DNA of 64,000 nucleotides from Actinosynnema sp040640215 (lineage in GTDB: Bacteria > Actinomycetota > Actinomycetes > Mycobacteriales > Pseudonocardiaceae). The stretch spans positions 1 to 64,000 of the forward strand of contig NZ_JBFABG010000013.1 in NCBI RefSeq assembly GCF_040640215.1, written 5' to 3'. Below are positions 41,254 through 49,581 of this stretch, piece by piece (position 1 is the first letter of the stretch; the number at the start of each line of letters is the position of its first letter). The position numbers were made by a program, and so were the translations under genes. A model generated the notes under the pieces. The model searched no databases and was not told the DNA's origin. It saw only the letters and a program-made list of their open reading frames with translations.

Positions 41254-41885
41254 GGGACGTCCCGCAGCCGGCCGGCGGCCATCTCGACCACCCGGTCGCA
41301 CGCGTCCACGACCGCCCGGTCGTGGGTGGCGACCACCAGCGTCACCGGCAGGCCGGCCAGCACGGCCGCCGCCTCCTCCTGGCCCGCGAAGTCCAGCGCG
41401 GCGGTGGGTTCGTCGGCCAGCAGCACGCCCGCGCCGGCCGCGACGCACCCGGCGGCCCGCGCGAGCCACGCCCGCTGCAACTGGCCGCCGGACAGCGTGT
41501 GCACGCCGCGCCCGCCCAACCCGCCCAGCCCCAACCGGTCGGCGGCGGTCCCGGCGGCCCGGGGGTGCCCGCTGCTGGCCAGCAGTTCGTCCAGCAGCAG
41601 GGGGAACCGGCCGGTCGACCGCAACTGCGGTATCCAGGCCACCCGCCGACGCCGCCCGCGCCACTGGGCCGCCGTGGCCGCGCGCTCGCCGTCGACCTCG
41701 ACCACCCCGTCGGCGACCGGGTGGAACCCGAGCACCGCGCGCAGCAGCGTCGACTTGCCCGAGCCGTTCGTGCCGACCAGCGCGACGCGTCCGCCGGGGG
41801 GTACGTCCAGGTCGACCGAGCTCACCGCCGGGTGCCTGCCGTAGCGGCAGTGCACCTCCTTGAGCAGCACCGACAACGCGGTCAC
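41250..41885 (-). CDS. Metal ABC transporter ATPase (ZnuC/MntA type)
   Basis: 211 residues. Walker A VGTNGSGKST, signature LSGGQLQRAWLARA, Walker B GVLLADEPTAALD, H-loop VVATHDRAVV. I take GTG 41885 as start because GGAGAG lies 6 nt before it; an in-frame GTG two codons earlier overlaps that site. First gene of the metal importer. I looked for a Zur or MntR/DtxR-like palindrome upstream and found none that I would defend. Confidence 0.92.
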   Translation of the reverse strand: MTALSVLLKEVHCRYGRHPAVSSVDLDVPPGGRVALVGTNGSGKSTLLRAVLGFHPVADGVVEVDGERAATAAQWRGRRRRVAWIPQLRSTGRFPLLLDELLASSGHPRAAGTAADRLGLGGLGGRGVHTLSGGQLQRAWLARAAGCVAAGAGVLLADEPTAALDFAGQEEAAAVLAGLPVTLVVATHDRAVVDACDRVVEMAAGRLRDVP

Positions 41886-42289
41886 GGCCACCTCTCCGGT
41901 CGTGGCGTCGGCGCGCCCAGCGCGCGCTCCCCCACAGGTCGTTCACTCGACCGGGTTAGTTCCCGAGGACTTCGGCCCACCTCCGGCACCCCGCCGGCCC
42001 GCAGCCGGGGTCGGCCGCAACCCGGAGGTCGGCCAGGACGTCACCGGTGTGCGCCGCGCTGCCGGATCGTCCGGACATCCACCGGGAACCCGGGGGCCGG
42101 ACGGACCGACTACTGGAGCGAGGCCCGTCGTCGGGCCGCCAGGGCACGCCGGGCCGGTCGCTCTCCACCGACCCGGTGTCCAGGACCGCCGCGGACCCCC
42201 GCGCCGGCCGGGAGGCTCCTCATCCCGACCGGCGCGGGCGGTTCCGACCGGGCAGCGCGCGCACCCGGGCCGCACCGCCGCGCGCCGGC
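41886..42289. other. Intergenic, no intact gene
   Basis: Part of a 745-bp gap between the metal importer and the STAS gene. Open frames on both strands are low-complexity and unsupported. It may contain further debris of the neighbouring decayed hydroxylase gene, but I cannot recognise any. Confidence 0.45.
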
Positions 42290-42590
42290 GCGCCCGAGGT
42301 CCCGCCGGCAGAACGAAACCGGTACCTGACAGGTCCACTGTGGACAGTGCGGCGGCCGGCCACAGGTGCGGCGCGCGGTGGGCCTCGATCGCGTCGAGCA
42401 GCCGCCGGTGGCTCTCCTCGGCACTGGCGGCCCAGATCGGCGGCGGACAGGACGTCGAGGTTGTGCGAGACGTCGCGCGGTCCCGCCATCCCGATGCCCC
42501 GCGCGTCCCGCACCCCGCTGCGCGCGCCGTCGCCGCCGACCAGCTCCACGCCGAACCGGACGTCGGCCGGACCGAGCCGCTCCGCGCGAC
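42290..42590 (-). pseudogene. Remnant of an FAD-dependent aromatic hydroxylase (class A flavoprotein)
   Basis: Two fragments in different frames match successive parts of this family. The first (about 42585-42430) reads AERLGPADVRFGVELVG joined directly to GDGARSGVRDARGIG and GPRDVSHNLDVLSAADL: the ADVRFG block and the DG motif are normally some 30 residues apart, so a segment is deleted. The second (about 42385-42300) reads AHRAPHLWPAAALSTVDL then SGTGFVLPAG, matching the C-terminal thioredoxin-like domain signature. The substrate-binding middle and both ends are missing, and there is no start codon or ribosome site. Non-functional. Confidence 0.65.
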
Positions 42591-42630
42591 CTCGGTTCCC
42601 GCGCCGGGGCGATCCCGTCCGCGCGGACCC

Positions 42631-42930
42631 CTACGCGTTCGAGTCCGGCACGCGGACCGTGGTCACGGTGCTGAGCCCCGAGACGGTCACCACGGGTTCC
42701 AGCAGGTCGGTGGTGACCAGCTCGATGCGGTCGGCGTGGGCGAACAGGACGCTCAGACCCGCGCTGTCGAGGTACTCGACCTCGGTCAGGTCGACCACGA
42801 GCCGCCCCGGGATGTCGTCGAGGGCGGCGGCGAAGGTCGGCGTGTTGCTCATGTCGATCTCGCCCACGACCTTGAGGAACGCGGTCCCGTCCGGGCCTCG
42901 GCCCGGGGTGAGGCTGAGCGGTGTGGTCAT
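42631..42930 (-). CDS. STAS-domain anti-sigma-factor antagonist (RsbV-like)
   Basis: 99 residues, a single STAS domain: FLKVVGEIDMSNTPTFAAAL then LVVDLTEVEYLDSAGLSVLF, with Ser56 of the DSAG motif as the phosphorylation site. Dephosphorylated RsbV-type proteins bind an RsbW-type kinase and release its sigma factor. ATG 42930 overlaps the stop of the giant sensor gene as ATGA, so the antagonist is made in fixed ratio with the protein that contains both an RsbW-like ATPase and a PP2C phosphatase. That context makes this STAS protein the probable substrate of both. Confidence 0.92.
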   Translation of the reverse strand: MTTPLSLTPGRGPDGTAFLKVVGEIDMSNTPTFAAALDDIPGRLVVDLTEVEYLDSAGLSVLFAHADRIELVTTDLLEPVVTVSGLSTVTTVRVPDSNA

Positions 42931-45900
42931 CGGGGAATCCTCAGGTGCATGTCGACGGTGGTGCCCACCGGTCCGGGGGTGACGGTGACCTGTTCCATCA
43001 TCGCCCGCATCAGCTCGACGCCGCGACCCCGGTGCGGGTTGAGCTCGGGCTGGGGCGTCTTCCAGTGCCCGCTGTCCGCGACCTTCAGGTACAGGTCGCT
43101 GACCAGCGCCTCGGCCCGCAGCCGCACGGCGTTGCCGGGTCTGTCGCGGCAACCGTGCTCGATGGCGTTGGCGCACGCCTCGCCCGCCGCGACCAGGACG
43201 CTCTGCACGGCCTGCGGCGGCAGGCCGCACTTGGCGAGCCAGCTTCGCAGGGTCTTGCGCACCGGGGCGAGCTGGCCGGACTCGGCGGGGAAGGTCAGGT
43301 CAAGTGGCGCGGGGTGGCGGTAGAGCAGCAGCGCCACGTCGTCGTCGTACCCGTCGGCGGGTGCCAGGCGGGCCATCACCTGGCTCGCCAGGTCGTCAAG
43401 GGCGGTGTCCCGGCCCTGCGCGACGGCTTCGCCGGCCTTGTCGATGCCCACGGTCAGCGGGCGGCGACGCCGCTCCACGAGCCCGTCGGTGTACATCAGC
43501 AGCGTCGCCCGGGGCGTGACGGTGCACTCGGCCTCCGGGCGGGCGGCTCCCGGCCGCACCGCGAGCGGGATCGAGCGCCCCTGGTCGAGCAGTGCGGCGG
43601 TGCCGTCCGGGAGGGCGAGGATGGCGGGCGGGTGCCCGGCGCTGGAGTAGGTCAGCAGACCGGTGTCCGGGCTCAGCACACCGCAGAACACGGTGGTGCA
43701 CATCGCCCCGGGGAGGCTCGCGGCGAAGTGGTCCAGGGCCATCAGGGTCCGGGCCGGCCCGATCTCCTGGAGGAGCAGGGCCCGGCAGGCGCTGCGCAAC
43801 TGCCCCATCACCGCCGCCGCCTTCAGCCCGCGACCGACGCAGTCGCCGACGACGATCCCGATGCGGCCGTCCGACAAGGCCACCGTGTCGTACCAGTCGC
43901 CGCCGATCTCCAGCGGGCGCGCGGCGGGCTCGTAGCGGACGGCGAACCCGTCGGGCAGGCTGGAGGGGCCGAGGATGGCGCGCTGGAGCGCCAGGGCGGT
44001 TTCGCGCTGCTGGTCGATCTGGTGGGCGCGGGACAGGCCCTGGGCCAGGTGCCCGGCCAGCAGGGACAGCAACAGCTCGTCCTCACCGCTGAACGGGCGG
44101 TGCTCGTCGAGGTCGAGCCGGAGCGCCAGGGGGCCCTCCGGGTGCTCCAGGGCGATCCCGACGCCGGTCGCGCCGTCGACGACCGGGCCCAGGCCGGGCC
44201 GCTCGCGCAGCGCGGTGAACTCGGCGCGACGCCGCTCGGGCAGGTCGTCCCAGGACAGCTCCGGACCGGTGCCGGTCACCGCGGGCGCGCCCCGGTCGGT
44301 GAAGACCGCCGCCGTGACGCTCCGGGCGTGCCAGAGGACCTTGAACTCCTCCAGCGCGCCGGCCAGCGCCTCGGGCAGGCTGGCGGCCTCCGACAGGCGC
44401 ATGCCCAGCACCGCCAGGGCGGTGTCGCGCTGGATGGCGTGGTGCTCGGCGGTGACGTCGCGGAACGTGCCCACGATGACCGTGCGCCCGCTGTCCGGGT
44501 CCTGGGCGGGGTTGAACGTGACGCTGATCCACAGCCGGTGCCCGTCGCGGTGGGTCACCGGCGTGGTGTAGCTGCCCTGGTTCCCGGAGAGCAGGCCGTC
44601 GAACGCCTCGGCGAACCGCCCGTGGGCGTCGGCGTCGGCGACGTCCGGCCACCACGGGTGCACCGGGTGGTAGGGCAGCCCCTCCGGGCCGTAGCCGAGG
44701 ATGTCGGCGAACGCGGAGTTCACCTCGATGACGCTGCCGCGCTCGTCGCAGACGAAGAACGCCTCCTGGAGGGAGTCGATCAGCGCGGTGCGCCAGCGGG
44801 CGTGGTGGTTGCGCAGGCGGGCGAGCTCCACGTTGGCCCGGACCCTGGCCAGCAGCTCGGCCGCGGCGAACGGCTTGACCAGGTAGTCGTCGGCACCGGC
44901 CTGGAGGCCCTCGATGGACGCCTCCTGCCCGGCGCGGGCGGACAGCAGCACCACCGGCACCGCCGCCGTGCGCGGATCGGCCCGCAGGGCGGCGACCAGG
45001 GACAGCCCGTCGAGCCGGGGCATCATCACGTCGCTGACGATGAGGTCGGGTGCCCGGACGCGGGCCGCCTCCAGGGCCTCCACCCCGTCGTGGACCGCGT
45101 GGGCGGCGTAGCCGGCACCCTCCAGCAGCCGGGTGAGGTACTCCCTCATGTCCGCGTTGTCGTCGGCGACCAGCACCGTGGCGGGCACCGCGGAATCGCG
45201 CCGGGCGCTCTCGACGACCGGCGGCAGCTCGCCGGGTACCGGCCCGCCGCGCTCGTCGGGCAGCCAGCGCAGGGCCTCCCCCACGTACGGCTCGGCCGTG
45301 GCGGACACCGCCGAGCGGGTCGCGCCGGAGGTCGTGGACGGGGCGGGCAGGTGCGCGGAGCCGAACCGCAGGCGGATGGTGAACCGGGTCCCCCGGCCCT
45401 CCTCGCTCGCCGCGGAGATGGTGCCGCCGTGCAGGCCGACCAGCTCGCGCACGAGGGCCAGGCCGATGCCGCTACCCTCGTTGGAGCGCGAGCGGGCGTT
45501 CTCGATGCGGTGGAAGCGCTCGAACAGCCGGGGGATCTCGTCGGGCGGCACGCCGATGCCGGTGTCCTCGACGGTCACCACCGCCTGGCCGCCGGCGGTG
45601 CGCACGGCGACCCGGATCGAGCCCTCGAAGGTGAACTTCAGCGCGTTGCTGAGGAGGTTGAGCACCACCTTCTCCCACATGCCCAGGTCCAGGTGCACGG
45701 GTTCGGGCAGCGGCGGGCAGTCGACCTCGAAGGACAGCCCGGCCTTGTCGATCGCCGAGCGGAAGACGCTGGCCAGTTCGGCGGTGACGACCGGCAGGTC
45801 GACCGGTTCGAAGCTCGCCCCCATCCGGCCGGCCTCGATGCGGGAGAAGTCCAGCAGGGTGTTGACCAGCTTGCCCAGCCGCAGGCCGTTGCGGTGGACG

Positions 45901-47090
45901 ACCTCCAGCTCCTCGCTCACCCGGGGCTCGGAGCCCGCGAGCCGGTCCCGCAGCTCCCGCACCGGGCCCATGATGAGGGTCAGCGGGGTGCGGAACTCGT
46001 GGCTGATGTTGGAGAAGAACGCGGTCTTGGCCCGGTCCAGCTCGGCCAGCTCCTCCGCCCGGCGCTGCTGGGACTGGTAGCTGCGGGCGGCGGCGATCCC
46101 CGCCGCGATGTGCCCGGCGACGAGTTCCACGAACCCGCGGTAGCCCTCGTCCAACTGCCGGTAGCGGTTGAGCCCGACCACCACGAACCCGTGCGGCGCG
46201 GCCCCCTGCTGCTGCAACGGGGCCACCAGCGCCCGGGTGGGCGGCTCCTCCCAGCTCCCGGTGGGCAACCCGGCGAACACCGGACCGTCCAGCTCGACCA
46301 GCGCGGACTCGCCGCGGGCGAGCGTGGCGACGGGCCACGGGCCGTCCTGGTCGTCGACCGGGATCGCGGTCGGGCCGGCCGGGTGCCCGGGTGTGATCCC
46401 GGTCGCCGCCGCCAGGTGCGCCGAGCCGTCCTCCGCGAACAGGTAGGTCAGGGTGAAGGGCAGGTCCCGCCGGTTGCGGTCGAGCTGCCGGCCGGAGAAC
46501 GCCAGGGTCTCCTGGTCGGTGCGGACCACGCTGGGGTCCGAGCCGAGGTCGCGCAGCGTCGCCATCCGGCGCTCGCCGATGACCCGCTCGGTGTCCTCGC
46601 TGACCACGCACAGCATGCCCACGACCGCGCCGCCGTCGTCGCGCAGCGGGCTGTAGGAGAACGTGTGGTAGGTCTCCTCGGGGTACCCCGAGCGCTTGAG
46701 GAAGAGCAGCAGCGCTTCGTCCCAGGTCGCCTTCCCGGTGGTCAGGACGGTCTCGATGCGCGGACCGATGTCGCCCCAGATCTCCGCCCACACCTCGGTC
46801 GCGGGCCGGCCCAGCGCCCAGGGGTACTTGCGCCCCAGGGTGTCGCGCCGGTAGGCGGCGTTGCAGAAGAACGTCAGCTCGGGCCCCCACGCCAGCCACA
46901 TGGGGAAACGGGAGGACAGCAGGATGCTCACCGCCGTCCGCAGGCTCTGCGGCCAGGACGCCGGCAGGCCCAGCGGCGTCGCCTCCCAGTCCACCAGGGC
47001 CAGGTCCGGGCCCACCTCGTCGTCGACGGCGAACACGTCGACGCCCGGGACCGCCGGCTGGTCGACCTCAGCGTCGCCGGGACTCACCAC
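42927..47090 (-). CDS. Hybrid sensor kinase / response regulator / PP2C phosphatase / RsbW-like ATPase fusion
   Basis: 1387 residues from GTG 47090 (AGGGG 6 nt before). Order: PAS-like (about 30-175), GAF (185-340), HisKA with His about 364 in SNISHEFRTPLTLI, HATPase_c with NLLSNALKF and VEDTGIGVPPDE, receiver with VADDNADMREYL and phospho-Asp about 688 in VSDVMMPRLDG, PAS (about 775-880), GAF (about 890-1040), SpoIIE/PP2C phosphatase with EIGGDWYDTV and GDCVGRGLKAA (about 1055-1260), and a final RsbW-type ATPase with GEACANAIEHGCRDR and GRGVELMRAMM. It can sense, phosphorylate, dephosphorylate a STAS antagonist and inhibit a sigma factor in one chain. No membrane segment. Coupled to the STAS gene. 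Confidence 0.92.
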   Translation of the reverse strand: MVSPGDAEVDQPAVPGVDVFAVDDEVGPDLALVDWEATPLGLPASWPQSLRTAVSILLSSRFPMWLAWGPELTFFCNAAYRRDTLGRKYPWALGRPATEVWAEIWGDIGPRIETVLTTGKATWDEALLLFLKRSGYPEETYHTFSYSPLRDDGGAVVGMLCVVSEDTERVIGERRMATLRDLGSDPSVVRTDQETLAFSGRQLDRNRRDLPFTLTYLFAEDGSAHLAAATGITPGHPAGPTAIPVDDQDGPWPVATLARGESALVELDGPVFAGLPTGSWEEPPTRALVAPLQQQGAAPHGFVVVGLNRYRQLDEGYRGFVELVAGHIAAGIAAARSYQSQQRRAEELAELDRAKTAFFSNISHEFRTPLTLIMGPVRELRDRLAGSEPRVSEELEVVHRNGLRLGKLVNTLLDFSRIEAGRMGASFEPVDLPVVTAELASVFRSAIDKAGLSFEVDCPPLPEPVHLDLGMWEKVVLNLLSNALKFTFEGSIRVAVRTAGGQAVVTVEDTGIGVPPDEIPRLFERFHRIENARSRSNEGSGIGLALVRELVGLHGGTISAASEEGRGTRFTIRLRFGSAHLPAPSTTSGATRSAVSATAEPYVGEALRWLPDERGGPVPGELPPVVESARRDSAVPATVLVADDNADMREYLTRLLEGAGYAAHAVHDGVEALEAARVRAPDLIVSDVMMPRLDGLSLVAALRADPRTAAVPVVLLSARAGQEASIEGLQAGADDYLVKPFAAAELLARVRANVELARLRNHHARWRTALIDSLQEAFFVCDERGSVIEVNSAFADILGYGPEGLPYHPVHPWWPDVADADAHGRFAEAFDGLLSGNQGSYTTPVTHRDGHRLWISVTFNPAQDPDSGRTVIVGTFRDVTAEHHAIQRDTALAVLGMRLSEAASLPEALAGALEEFKVLWHARSVTAAVFTDRGAPAVTGTGPELSWDDLPERRRAEFTALRERPGLGPVVDGATGVGIALEHPEGPLALRLDLDEHRPFSGEDELLLSLLAGHLAQGLSRAHQIDQQRETALALQRAILGPSSLPDGFAVRYEPAARPLEIGGDWYDTVALSDGRIGIVVGDCVGRGLKAAAVMGQLRSACRALLLQEIGPARTLMALDHFAASLPGAMCTTVFCGVLSPDTGLLTYSSAGHPPAILALPDGTAALLDQGRSIPLAVRPGAARPEAECTVTPRATLLMYTDGLVERRRRPLTVGIDKAGEAVAQGRDTALDDLASQVMARLAPADGYDDDVALLLYRHPAPLDLTFPAESGQLAPVRKTLRSWLAKCGLPPQAVQSVLVAAGEACANAIEHGCRDRPGNAVRLRAEALVSDLYLKVADSGHWKTPQPELNPHRGRGVELMRAMMEQVTVTPGPVGTTVDMHLRIPR

Positions 47091-47267
47091 GGGCCACCCC
47101 TTCGTCCACACCGGCCCGCGCCCGGAGGCCGCCCCCGGCACTCGTGCCGCGGGACTTCCGTCGTGGCGGCAGCTCGGTGAAATGATTCATAGGATAGGAC
47201 AGCGCCCCGGGGGACGCGCACACCGCTGTGCGCGCTCCCGGGGATACCGATCGGACCCGGGAGGAGC

Positions 47268-47432
47268 ATGTCGAGGATGACGGACTGGAGTTGTCGCGAG
47301 CTGCCCGGACCGGGTTCCGGGCAGCGGCGGACGGCCCCGGTGTACCCACCGGCCCCTCCGGGAAACCCGGACCGCGGACGCGGCACCACCCGTCCGGCAC
47401 CAGCACCACCCACGGCACAGGAGACCCGGTGA
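47268..47432 (+). CDS. Possible small protein upstream of the second STAS gene
   Basis: 54 codons from an ATG directly behind GGAGGAGC, ending in a TGA that overlaps the STAS start as GTGA, the same coupling used by proven gene pairs in this window. The product begins MSRMTDWSCRELPG and then becomes Pro/Arg/Gly-rich, with no recognisable domain. It could be a leader ORF that couples translation to the STAS gene or a chance frame. The divergent gap to the sensor gene (47091-47267) holds an AT-rich patch around 47180-47205 where both promoters probably lie. Confidence 0.35.
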   Translation: MSRMTDWSCRELPGPGSGQRRTAPVYPPAPPGNPDRGRGTTRPAPAPPTAQETR

Positions 47433-47779
47433 ACGATCCCATCCTTACTGTTGCCCTAGACCGGCCCGCGCCGGGTCTGACCGTGCTGCGGGCGGCGGGC
47501 GAGCTCGACCTCCACACCGTGCCCCGGCTGCTCGAAGCACTCGACGGGGCGGCCTTCGACGCCGAGCTGGTGATCGACCTGGCCGGGCTCGGCTACTGCG
47601 ACTCCACGGGCATCACCGCCCTGATCACCACCCACCAGCGCGCCCAGGCCGCCGGCGGCACCCTCGAACTGGCGGGCGTCACGCCCGAGCTCATGCGCGT
47701 GTTCCACATCGCCGGGCTCGACCAGCTCTTCTCCTTCCGCCCCGGCGTCGACCAGGCGGACGAGACCCAGCGGACGTGA
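47429..47779 (+). CDS. STAS-domain anti-sigma-factor antagonist
   Basis: 116 residues from GTG 47429 behind AGGAGA. STAS fold: LTVLRAAGELDLHTVPRLLEAL, ELVIDLAGLGYCDSTGITALI with Ser59 in the DSTG motif, then LELAGVTPELMRVFHIAGLDQLFSF. It lies divergently beside the gene for the PP2C/RsbW sensor, giving that protein two possible STAS partners of different sequence (DSAG and DSTG). Two antagonists with one switch would allow two inputs or two sigma outputs. Terminated by a 13-bp hairpin. Confidence 0.93.
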   Translation: MNDPILTVALDRPAPGLTVLRAAGELDLHTVPRLLEALDGAAFDAELVIDLAGLGYCDSTGITALITTHQRAQAAGGTLELAGVTPELMRVFHIAGLDQLFSFRPGVDQADETQRT

Positions 47780-47829
47780 TCCGGGAGGCGCGACGCCGGC
47801 CGGCCGCGCCCCGGTGACGTGGGGGTGGC

Positions 47830-47861
47830 CCGCACCCCGGCAGACCGGTGCCGGGGTGCGG
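47830..47861. terminator. Bidirectional hairpin terminator
   Basis: CCGCACCCCGGCA pairs perfectly with TGCCGGGGTGCGG (13 bp) around a 6-nt loop, between the convergent STAS gene (stop 47779) and topoisomerase gene (stop 47885). Confidence 0.8.
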
Positions 47862-47884
47862 CGGTCGAGGGCGACCGGCGCGGG

Positions 47885-48847
47885 TCACCTGTCGAGCAAC
47901 TGCACCACCGCCTTCTCGACCGTCTCCCGGTCGCCGTCGACGTCCGCGAGGACGACGCCCTGGTCGAACGCCGTCAGCAGCCGGGGGTCCACGTAGGACT
48001 TCCTGGCCACCGCCGGGGTGTTGCCCAGGTGGTCGGAGACCTCCCGCATCACCGCCGCCTCCACGCGCTTGCGCCCGCGCCGCGACGACGGCCGCTCCGC
48101 CCGCGCCAGGGCCACCGCCGCCAGCACCGTCGCGTGCCAGGTCCGCAGGTCCTTGACCGAGTACCCGTCCCCCACCAGCTCCTTGAACCGCTCGTTCACG
48201 TCCTCCGCGGTCACCCCGTGGCCGGACCGGTCCACCAGCAACCGCTCGTCGCCGGACCTGGTGCGCAGCAACGACTTGACCGCGCGCGCCAGGTCGCCGT
48301 CGGTCACGCTGGTGGTGAACTCGATACCGCCCTTGGCCGGGTAGTGGAAGTCCACGGCGGACCCGCGCACCGCCACGTGCGCGCACAGCAGGGTCGCCAC
48401 CCCGTGCGTCCCGTTGTCCTCCGCGTAGGACTCGCCGCCCACCCGGAACACCCCGCGGTCCAGCATCGCCAGGGCCGCCGCGACCACCCGGTCGTGCTCG
48501 CGGCCCCGACCGCGCAGCGCGCGGGCGACCTCGGCCCGGAACGCCGGCAGCAGCGGGGCCAGTTCCAGCACCCGGTCGTGCTTCGCCTCGTCCCGCTCCC
48601 GCCGCCACCGGTCGTGGTAGAGGTACTGGCGGCGGCCGGCCGTGTCCGTGCCGACCGCCTGGAGGTGGCCGTTGGCGTGCGGGCACACCCAGACGTCGCG
48701 CCAGGCGGGCGGGATGGCGAGCGACTTGATCCGGGCCAGCTCGTCCTCGTCCGGCGCGGCCCCGTCGGCGTCGGTGTAGCTGAACCCCCGGCCCCTCGGA
48801 CGTCGTCGCCAGCCGGGGCCGTGCGGATCGCTGCGGCGCAGTCTCAC
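47885..48847 (-). CDS. DNA topoisomerase IB (poxvirus-type)
   Basis: 320 residues from GTG 48847, which gives the family N-terminus (RLRRSDPHGPGWRRRPRGRGFSY); a frame 27 codons longer adds only low-complexity sequence. N-terminal domain IPPAWRDVWVCPHANGHLQAVGTDTAGRRQYLYHDRWR; catalytic domain with KGGIEFTTSVTDGDLARAV, VKDLRTWHATVLA (Arg/His) and nucleophile Tyr about 290 in ARKSYVDPRLL. It relaxes supercoils through a 3'-phosphotyrosyl intermediate. Such enzymes are scattered in actinomycetes and non-essential. Single-gene unit, divergent from the 169-residue hypothetical gene. Confidence 0.93.
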   Translation of the reverse strand: MRLRRSDPHGPGWRRRPRGRGFSYTDADGAAPDEDELARIKSLAIPPAWRDVWVCPHANGHLQAVGTDTAGRRQYLYHDRWRRERDEAKHDRVLELAPLLPAFRAEVARALRGRGREHDRVVAAALAMLDRGVFRVGGESYAEDNGTHGVATLLCAHVAVRGSAVDFHYPAKGGIEFTTSVTDGDLARAVKSLLRTRSGDERLLVDRSGHGVTAEDVNERFKELVGDGYSVKDLRTWHATVLAAVALARAERPSSRRGRKRVEAAVMREVSDHLGNTPAVARKSYVDPRLLTAFDQGVVLADVDGDRETVEKAVVQLLDR

Positions 48848-48992
48848 CCCACCGAAGTGCCCGTGCCCCGGGCCGCCGAAACGTCCGCGAGGGGTGCCCG
48901 TCGACCGGTCGGGGCGTGCGGGTCTCACCCGATCGGGGAGTTTGCGGATCGGGTCGTGCCCGGCCCGGCACAGCGGCTTCTACAGTGTGGAA

Positions 48993-49502
48993 GTGACCGT
49001 GCAGCCAGGGATTCCGCAGGTGTGGCTACCCACCTACGACCGCGGCCTGGTGCGCGCCGACCTGCTGCTGCGGATCGGCGCGGCCCTGCTGCTCACCCCG
49101 GACCCGCCCCTGCCGTACGGGGTCGTGGTGCAGTTGCACGGCGACTCGGACGGGCACCGGGGCCGGGGCCACGAGTACGTCGTGACGCACGCCGACACGC
49201 TGGACCGCGCCCAACTGGTGCTGCTGGAGATCCTCGCCGAGGTCGACCGGGCGCTGACGTCCGGGCAGTCCGGCGTGATCGAGTTCGACACGGACGGCCA
49301 CCCGGTGCTGATCAACCTCCAGCACCCGGCGGGACCGCCGCTCCAGCCGTCGATCGACCCGCCGCTGCCCCGGGAGGAAGCGGACCTGCCGGTGAGCGCG
49401 GAGCCGCCCCTCTGGCAGGGCACCGAACCGCTGGTGCGACCGACCGCGAGCGCACAACCCCGCTCCGAGCCGTCGGTGCCCGCCGATCCCGTGCTCGACT
49501 GA
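48993..49502 (+). CDS. Hypothetical protein with Pro-rich tail
   Basis: 169 residues. TACAGT at 48981-48986 is a good -10 and the GTG at 48993 is where transcription should begin, so I infer a leaderless message; an in-frame GTG at 48987 is the alternative. Residues 1-110 are folded-looking: IPQVWLPTYDRGLVRADLLLRIGAALLL, YGVVVQLHGDSDG and GVIEFDTDGHPVLINLQHP suggest an alternating alpha/beta protein. Residues 110-169 are Pro/Glu-rich and probably disordered. No family recognised. Its last codons lie inside a 16-bp tandem repeat that also supplies the stop codon. Confidence 0.7.
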   Translation: MTVQPGIPQVWLPTYDRGLVRADLLLRIGAALLLTPDPPLPYGVVVQLHGDSDGHRGRGHEYVVTHADTLDRAQLVLLEILAEVDRALTSGQSGVIEFDTDGHPVLINLQHPAGPPLQPSIDPPLPREEADLPVSAEPPLWQGTEPLVRPTASAQPRSEPSVPADPVLD

Positions 49503-49551
49503 GCCGGTACTCGACTGAACCCGTACTCGACCGGGCCCGTGCTCGACAGGG
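49488..49551. repeat. Four tandem 16-bp repeats spanning a stop codon
   Basis: Units at 49488-49503, 49504-49519, 49520-49535 and 49536-49551 follow the pattern CC(C/G)GT(A/G)CTCGAC followed by four variable bases. Because 16 is not a multiple of 3, gain or loss of a unit shifts the frame and would change the C-terminus of the hypothetical protein. Confidence 0.85.
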
Positions 49552-49581
49552 CCGGGGAGCCGCTGCGGCACCGGAGTGCCG

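Noticed and set aside
41886..42000. Zur or MntR box upstream of the metal importer
   Set aside because: No palindrome resembling either consensus could be found.
42921..47180. 1419-codon plus-strand frame opposite the sensor kinase
   Set aside because: Exact antisense of a well-recognised multidomain protein; translation is low complexity.
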